Assembly (NCBI GenBank): GCA_964418575.1
Contig: CAYQMI010000043.1
Span: forward strand, 1 to 28,441
DNA: 28,441 nucleotides
Direction of reading: 5' to 3'
Origin: Glaciecola sp964418575
Lineage (GTDB): Bacteria; Pseudomonadota; Gammaproteobacteria; Enterobacterales; Alteromonadaceae
Shown piece by piece: positions 23,499-28,441 of the stretch (position 1 is its first letter; the number at the start of each line of letters is the position of its first letter). Both the position numbers and the translations under genes were made by a program. The notes under the pieces were generated by a model. The model was given only the letters and a program-made list of their open reading frames with translations. It made no database searches and was not told the DNA's origin.

Positions 23499-24952
23499 GA
23501 ATTTGATTCCTCAAACAGGTGATCAGACACCTTAAACTTCTTGCATAACTGCCTAAAGGTAAAACTAAAACCAGGAAACATGGCAATCACTTTCCCGGAG
23601 GCATTTTGATACCAAGATTGACAGCCTCCATAGTGCCAAACTGTTTTAAGCATCTCACTGTGCACCATATTGGTATAGTCTTCCTCAGCTGCTTGTGTGG
23701 GTTCGAGCGCAATTAATGTCGGCGCCTTTAACTTTTCTATACATTGGCGGATATAGCGCATTTGCGATTCAATCACAAAAATCGCGCTGGTATGTCCGAT
23801 TCCGGTATTGGGTCCGGTAACCACAAAGAAATTAGGGAAATTTGGAATAGAAGTACCCAAATAGGCTCGAGGATAGGCTTCCCACTGCGACTTAAGTGTA
23901 CGTTTGTTTTTTCCAACAACGGTGTATGAAATCATGCTGTCGGCGGCATCGTAGCCAGTTGCATAAACAATCACATCGAGGTCAATTTGCTCACCTTTAG
24001 AGCTAAGTATCCCTTTGGCGTTGATATTCTTAATGCCATCGTCTTTATCGTGCAGAGTCACATTGTTCATTTGCAATGCAGGATAATAGGTATTCGACAT
24101 TAAAATACGCTTACACCCAATAATAAAATCGGGCGTCAGACGTTCGCGCAGATCATCATCCTGTACTTGTTTTTTCAAATGACGAAGCGCTGGCCCTTGA
24201 CCAATAAGCTTCAGCGTACTTTTTGAGTATTTAAAGGCGATAACTCGAAGTTCATGGTAGGCATAAATCGACCATTTTATCGCGCCATACACCCACTTAT
24301 TCGGTAATATTTTTTTAAACCATTGAGGAAACTTTATATCTGGGCGTGATAATACCCAATGAGGTGTGCGTTGAAATACATGCAGCTTATCTACCTTACT
24401 CGCAATAGCAGGAATAATCTGTACCGCACTTGCACCAGAGCCAACAATGGCTACCTTTTTACCATCCAAATCTAAATCGCCAGGCCAATCGTTGCAGTGA
24501 AAACTTCTACCCTCAAAACTGTCCTTTCCTTCAAACGCAGGCACAACAGGGGTAGACAATGGTCCTGTAGCATTAATCACACTTTTAGCTTTAAGTATTT
24601 CTCCATCTAGCAAGCAAACTTGCCAGTGGTCGCCCATCCACTTAGCCTCACTGACTTCACTGCTGAGTCTGATTTTTTCCTCTAGACTATGTTTTTTAAA
24701 CAAATGCAGGGTGTAGTCCTCAAGCTCATTGCGTTTGGCAAAGAGTTGAGACCACTGAAAAGGCTCTCCCTCAACACTATATAGAGGAGAGGGCACATCT
24801 ACCGCAGCACCCGGGTAGCGATTTTGCATCCATGTTCCGCCGCAAAACGGGCGTCTCTCAAGCATAATAAAGTCATCAATACCGAGTTTGTTAAGGTTGA
24901 TTGCAGCGCTTAATCCACCAAAACCGGTTCCTATAATAATGGTTGAATACAT
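23495..24952 (-). CDS. Flavin-dependent Baeyer-Villiger monooxygenase
   Basis: This 485-aa enzyme has two Rossmann motifs: the FAD-binding GTGFGG at residues 8-13 and the NADPH-binding GSGASA at 171-176. Between them is the Baeyer-Villiger fingerprint FxGxxxHxxxWP (FEGRSFHCNDWP, 146-157). The upstream phrase GGTW..NRYPGAAVDVPS is also typical. It should insert one oxygen atom next to a ketone, giving an ester or lactone, using NADPH and oxygen. The substrate is unknown. It overlaps the hydrolase gene by 4 bases. The region 24953-25189 upstream is shared with the divergent DUF481 gene. Confidence 0.9.
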   Translation of the reverse strand: MYSTIIIGTGFGGLSAAINLNKLGIDDFIMLERRPFCGGTWMQNRYPGAAVDVPSPLYSVEGEPFQWSQLFAKRNELEDYTLHLFKKHSLEEKIRLSSEVSEAKWMGDHWQVCLLDGEILKAKSVINATGPLSTPVVPAFEGKDSFEGRSFHCNDWPGDLDLDGKKVAIVGSGASAVQIIPAIASKVDKLHVFQRTPHWVLSRPDIKFPQWFKKILPNKWVYGAIKWSIYAYHELRVIAFKYSKSTLKLIGQGPALRHLKKQVQDDDLRERLTPDFIIGCKRILMSNTYYPALQMNNVTLHDKDDGIKNINAKGILSSKGEQIDLDVIVYATGYDAADSMISYTVVGKNKRTLKSQWEAYPRAYLGTSIPNFPNFFVVTGPNTGIGHTSAIFVIESQMRYIRQCIEKLKAPTLIALEPTQAAEEDYTNMVHSEMLKTVWHYGGCQSWYQNASGKVIAMFPGFSFTFRQLCKKFKVSDHLFEESNS

Positions 24953-25121
24953 TGTTGTTGTGTTTCTTATTTGATATTCATTGTGAAGTTAATACTATAT
25001 TTTGACAGAAATAGAGCAAGGTATAAAAAGTGAATGAGCTGTTAGACACTATTTTTATACAACATCTTTTGAGGAACCACTTTTTATTATTAAGGTATGC
25101 TGACGTGGTTTTTCATGACAT

Positions 25122-25135
25122 TTGATAAGAATTAA
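25122..25135. promoter_or_regulatory. Weak candidate FNR-like site upstream of the DUF481 gene
   Basis: TTGAT-AAGA-ATTAA matches the FNR consensus at 9 of 10 positions. Its centre is about 61 bases before the DUF481 start in a divergent 237-base gap with the monooxygenase gene. The DNA is AT-rich, so a chance match is plausible, and I see no well-spaced -10 box. Confidence 0.25.
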
Positions 25136-25189
25136 CGTTTAATTGTCGCCTCATACTTTTACCAAGGAAGATCACGAGCCACACATATT

Positions 25190-26197
25190 ATGAAGCATTT
25201 AATTTTCGTCCTCATGATCTTTCTTTGTATTCCCAGTTTTGCTCACATCAATGCAACAGAGTTTCAAGCTGAAAAGCAAGACTCTGCCAGGGGGACATTA
25301 CGCTTCAAAGATGGAGACACCATAAAAGGGGAGTTAATATCCTCGACCGAAACCGCTGGCATCTTCTTTTCTGAACGTTTTGGCGAAATTCAATTTACTG
25401 TTGAAGAAGCTACATTTGAGCCTGAACAACTGATCGCGAAACAAGATAAAAACAGAAACGAAAGTAAGCAGGGCGGCTCCATTGAAATTAACGAAATATC
25501 AGGGGTGAACTCAGCACAAAGCGTCGCCCTGCAGATATTAAAACCCGATACATGGTCGATTGGCGGAGGGCTTGAGTATGAGAAAGGCCAAGAAAATGAC
25601 GAATTCAAATTTAATGTGGATCTAAGGGGAAAATGGAAACGAACGAAGAACGAAGTCAACATAGATGCCAGAAGCGAACTAAAAATCTTAAATAGTGATA
25701 AAACCGCCGATACTCAGCGCTTCAGAGGGAACTGGATTTATTTACTACCCTACAACTTATTCTCTGAAGTGAACGGATATTTGGAAAGAGATACAGTTGC
25801 CGTTGACGAAACTGTGTTTGATTACATGCTTAATCAAGTTGGGGCAGGTTTGGGCTATAACTTTATTTGGGGCGAAAAGAGCTCAACAAAAGTATCATTA
25901 CTCCATAATCGATTGCGCTTGAACTTCTTGGACCAAAACGACCATGCGTATACTTCAGCCACATCAATCGCTATTGCAAATCAGTTACAACTCACCAAAA
26001 CATTTAGCATAGAACAATGGATACACATATATTTTTGGCAAGACGGTAGCCAAGGATATGATGGTGAAGCTGACTTTAAATATGATATTGATAAAAATTT
26101 AAGCCTTATTTTACGCTATACCTACAGAGACAACGCATTTACTCTCGATGACAACTTTAGAAATCGTCTAAAATTACTGTTGCGATATCATTTTTAA
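25190..26197 (+). CDS. DUF481 outer-membrane protein (YdiY-like)
   Basis: This 335-aa protein has a signal peptide (about 1-22; cleavage near FAHINA). An SH3-like segment follows (LRFKDGDTIKGELISS..FFSERFGEIQF, about 37-70), then a linker and a DUF481 beta-barrel of alternating residues (about 115-335) ending RYHF, with the terminal Phe typical of outer-membrane proteins. DUF481 proteins such as YdiY are described as salt- or acid-induced; the role is unclear. The gene stands alone and is convergent with the patatin gene 39 bases away. Confidence 0.85.
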   Translation: MKHLIFVLMIFLCIPSFAHINATEFQAEKQDSARGTLRFKDGDTIKGELISSTETAGIFFSERFGEIQFTVEEATFEPEQLIAKQDKNRNESKQGGSIEINEISGVNSAQSVALQILKPDTWSIGGGLEYEKGQENDEFKFNVDLRGKWKRTKNEVNIDARSELKILNSDKTADTQRFRGNWIYLLPYNLFSEVNGYLERDTVAVDETVFDYMLNQVGAGLGYNFIWGEKSSTKVSLLHNRLRLNFLDQNDHAYTSATSIAIANQLQLTKTFSIEQWIHIYFWQDGSQGYDGEADFKYDIDKNLSLILRYTYRDNAFTLDDNFRNRLKLLLRYHF

Positions 26198-26236
26198 TTA
26201 ATAGTTTTACTCTAATTGCCCGGACGGATTACAGGC

Positions 26237-27487
26237 CTAATCAAACAATAATTTAAGCTCCCATTCTGGATAATCCCCCATGTTAGGCGGAGTAGTTTGC
26301 CATGGTAACTCTTGATTAGCGGCAGAAACACCGGCATCGAAGGCTGCTTGCATTTCTTCTGAATTAAACGCGAGTGGGTTTTTACCTACGGGTACTGAAT
26401 CTGGAATATCTACCATATTAAACTTGTAACCGTGGGCTTTTGTACTTAAATAAGAACGCAATAAAACGGCTTCAACCGATGCACTCATCATTTCTGCGAA
26501 TACGGAGCTAGTAATAGCATGGATGTGGGGCTGTACAGCTGATGGAGTGCTCGTTCTCGGCTCATTATGGATAACATAAACATTACCTTCACCATGTAAT
26601 GCCGCGCTTGGTGGAAGGGCGCTTAACATGCCAAACACCAAAACATTGGCACGAATACCTCCATCGGCAAACAAATGACCCTCGATTTCAACTGGAGGGA
26701 AGGCGACTGGCATAGATGCAGACGCTAATAAGACTTTGCGAAACAGTTCGAGTGCACCCGGACGATTTTCTTGCGCGATTTGCGTCATGTTCCATGCCCA
26801 AGTTTGATTATAATCGATATTGGTTGTGCCAACCCATAACACCCGGTTATCGTCAGCCGCAGCGGCTACACGTTCGAGCACCTCGGGCGTAATGACTTGC
26901 TCGAGCAATTCAACTAGAGGACTCGTATCAAATAATGAATTGCCACCAGAAACGATACTAAAAAGGCTTTTTCGTGAATAAATATCTGCAGTTTTTACGC
27001 TGGTAAATATATCAGAAATAACTTTATCGTCTTCAGCCGTGCCTAAAAATGCGTGAGTTGCCATAAGCGCACCAGCGCTAACCCCCGTGACTACATCAAA
27101 CTGAGGGCGGTCACCACGTTTTTGCCAGGCATTTAAAAACCCAGCACCAAAAGCACCGTATTGACCGCCGCCAGACAGCTCTAAAATATTTAAGGCGTGA
27201 CCACGTTTTTCTTCAAATGCTCTAAACATGCCAAGATCATTTGAAGTGATGCCTAAGGCTTTATAGTTTATTGATTTTTGAGGGTCTAGCGGGTTTTGAC
27301 CATTTGGAAGCACAACGTAAGGTATCGAAACTGTTGATAATTCTCGTTCGGGCATACTGGTGCATCCTGTGAGTAAGAGTATAAGAGCAAGTGATAAAGA
27401 TGACTTATATGACCACCTGCCTAGGCCTTCAAATTTAATTAACCCAGAAAAAACCTGAAGTTTTGAGAAATTTGTAGTACTTAACAA
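26237..27487 (-). CDS. Patatin-like phospholipase lipoprotein
   Basis: This 416-aa protein has a lipobox LTGC with Cys42 after a hydrophobic stretch (31-40). It has the patatin oxyanion loop GGGQYGAFG (106-114), the nucleophile Ser137 in GVSAG and the dyad Asp275 in DGGIRAN. It is predicted to be an envelope-bound lipid acyl hydrolase. The only in-frame start is a TTG at 27485-27487, which gives an unusually long 30-residue lead before the hydrophobic core. AAGGG and AAAGG lie just upstream. It differs in kind from the cytoplasmic RssA at 7863-8777, so the window encodes two patatins for two compartments. Confidence 0.87.
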   Translation of the reverse strand: MLSTTNFSKLQVFSGLIKFEGLGRWSYKSSLSLALILLLTGCTSMPERELSTVSIPYVVLPNGQNPLDPQKSINYKALGITSNDLGMFRAFEEKRGHALNILELSGGGQYGAFGAGFLNAWQKRGDRPQFDVVTGVSAGALMATHAFLGTAEDDKVISDIFTSVKTADIYSRKSLFSIVSGGNSLFDTSPLVELLEQVITPEVLERVAAAADDNRVLWVGTTNIDYNQTWAWNMTQIAQENRPGALELFRKVLLASASMPVAFPPVEIEGHLFADGGIRANVLVFGMLSALPPSAALHGEGNVYVIHNEPRTSTPSAVQPHIHAITSSVFAEMMSASVEAVLLRSYLSTKAHGYKFNMVDIPDSVPVGKNPLAFNSEEMQAAFDAGVSAANQELPWQTTPPNMGDYPEWELKLLFD

Positions 27488-27739
27488 ACCTTTGTCCCTT
27501 AATTAAGTAACCCACAAGGCGGCATAACTCTTCTTAGAATATCATTTTTAGAAACGTCGCTGACCTAAATATAAACCCGAGTATACAAGCTTGCAATATG
27601 CTGGACATTAGAAGCTTGGTTTTGTTATACACACGCAAAGCTTTGCACGTGGGCTTGCCGAGAATTGCTGCGTAAATACAAACAGCATAATATAAACTAT
27701 AGTGAAAATGTATGTTGATTAATAATTTGAATAATAAGT

Positions 27740-28177
27740 ATGAAAAATCTTAAACCTTTATCCGAATACCACAGAAGTTCTTCTTGCTTTTTACCTGAAG
27801 AAATAAAGCAACAAGTCTTAAAGTTATACGAACAGGTTACAGTTTGTGATGGTGAATATTTGCCGTTTAACTTTAAATTCTCATTTGACGACAACAAGTT
27901 AATACTAAAACACCTATCGACACAACATGACAGGCTGGTTGATAAAAGTGAGTTAGATGCGCTTATATTGTCATTTGAAAACAAACTACCAGCATCGGCT
28001 ACGTGGGTCACTGGGGTATTTCTTTTTCCGTTAGGCGAATGCATTCGATCAACAATCGATGTTTTAGTGCCGCCAGATGCGTGGGAGTTTTATCACCTTA
28101 TTACAATAAAGGAAGGTTTAGTTGTTTCTTGCGAAGAGTTTGATGACTACGAACAAGCTTGCTCTGCAATAGAGTGA
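27740..28177 (+). CDS. Hypothetical protein
   Basis: This 145-aa protein has no signal peptide, membrane span or motif I recognise. It is acidic towards the C-terminus (CEEFDDYEQACSAIE) and has cysteines at about 17, 36, 101, 130 and 141. The middle reads as alternating strand and helix. The ribosome binding site is weak. It is flanked by AT-rich gaps on both sides and seems monocistronic. Codon use looks like that of its neighbours, so the ORF is probably real, but I cannot suggest a function. Confidence 0.55.
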   Translation: MKNLKPLSEYHRSSSCFLPEEIKQQVLKLYEQVTVCDGEYLPFNFKFSFDDNKLILKHLSTQHDRLVDKSELDALILSFENKLPASATWVTGVFLFPLGECIRSTIDVLVPPDAWEFYHLITIKEGLVVSCEEFDDYEQACSAIE

Positions 28178-28441
28178 TGAGTCTATGGAAAATGTTTGCT
28201 AGTTGTACTGTTTGCAATAAATCCCTTCACATTTTGGTCAACTCCAATTTGTTTTTAACTTCGATATTTAAAGACGCTTAACTATTTTACTAAACAAGCA
28301 GGGAAGGCTTGCAATAGCTTACCTGTGCATTACTTGTGAATAATATTCGATTTAACATAATATACATTATACGCAATTATTTAATATGTGGATAAAATAA
28401 GGTTAATATAATCATAGGCTTATCTTTGTGCCTTTATTGGC
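28178..28441. other. AT-rich region at the window end, no gene seen
   Basis: No ORF with a start, ribosome site and family features is visible here. It holds a short AT palindrome (ATAAT-ATAC-ATTAT at 28357-28370). It is probably the control region of a gene beyond the window. Confidence 0.4.

Noticed and set aside
25002..25027. TTGACA and TATAAA promoter pair
   Set aside because: The spacer is 14 bases, too short for a normal sigma-70 promoter.
27635..27646. Perfect 12-base palindrome GCAAAGCTTTGC
   Set aside because: No second copy or known operator pattern was noticed, and such palindromes arise by chance.
1..28441. CRISPR arrays, insertion sequences, integrases, phage genes
   Set aside because: I looked for regular repeats, transposase or integrase motifs and a repeated tRNA end and saw none.

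Overview
The window looks like chromosomal DNA of a marine gammaproteobacterium, most likely of the Alteromonadales. This rests on three things: a tRNA-Cys/tRNA-Leu(UAA) tail like that of the enterobacterial glyW-cysT-leuZ operon, the order ttcA, uspE, fnr, ccoS, ccoI, ccoH, ccoPQON, and families (Bax, DUF2987, DUF481) common in that order. No tool was run; all family calls come from reading motifs.

Layout. 1-168: the 3' part of tRNA-Cys and a whole tRNA-Leu. 355-3987: an AT-rich, accessory-looking block on the + strand with two paralogous CsgG/LpoB-like lipoproteins, a cytoplasmic glycosyltransferase and a long sulfotransferase-like protein. 4066-7848: + strand genes for a mercaptopyruvate-type sulfurtransferase overlapping a LysE/RhtB exporter, a multi-pass membrane protein overlapping a Bax-type glucosaminidase, and a DUF2987 periplasmic protein. 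7863-11559 (-): rssA, ttcA, uspE and fnr. 11585-18791 (-): the full cbb3 oxidase locus, ccoNOQP, then a terminator, then ccoH, ccoI, ccoS and a DsbD-like membrane protein. The structural genes include a 59-codon ccoQ. 19004-20407: an uncharacterised membrane-anchored protein divergent from ccoN, and two tandem bacterioferritin genes. 20524-28177: a KefB-type antiporter, a small HTH-like protein, a Baeyer-Villiger monooxygenase overlapping an alpha/beta hydrolase, a DUF481 outer-membrane protein, a patatin lipoprotein and an orphan ORF.

How it fits together. The centre is a low-oxygen respiration module: the oxidase, its copper/haem assembly factors and its regulator Fnr lie side by side. A good FNR box lies upstream of ccoN, and a second, weaker one lies just upstream of fnr, which suggests autoregulation. 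The bacterioferritin pair shows complementary residue loss: one subunit keeps the ferroxidase site but lacks the haem Met, the other keeps the haem Met but has lost ferroxidase ligands. That suggests a hetero-oligomeric iron store, and a Fur-like site lies upstream. Their terminator hairpin is embedded in the coding sequence of the convergent uncharacterised gene. I see no clearly new multi-gene defence or mobile system. The best candidates for something undescribed are the 149-aa protein sharing the FNR-box region with ccoN, the twin lipoproteins, and the glycosyltransferase/sulfotransferase pair.
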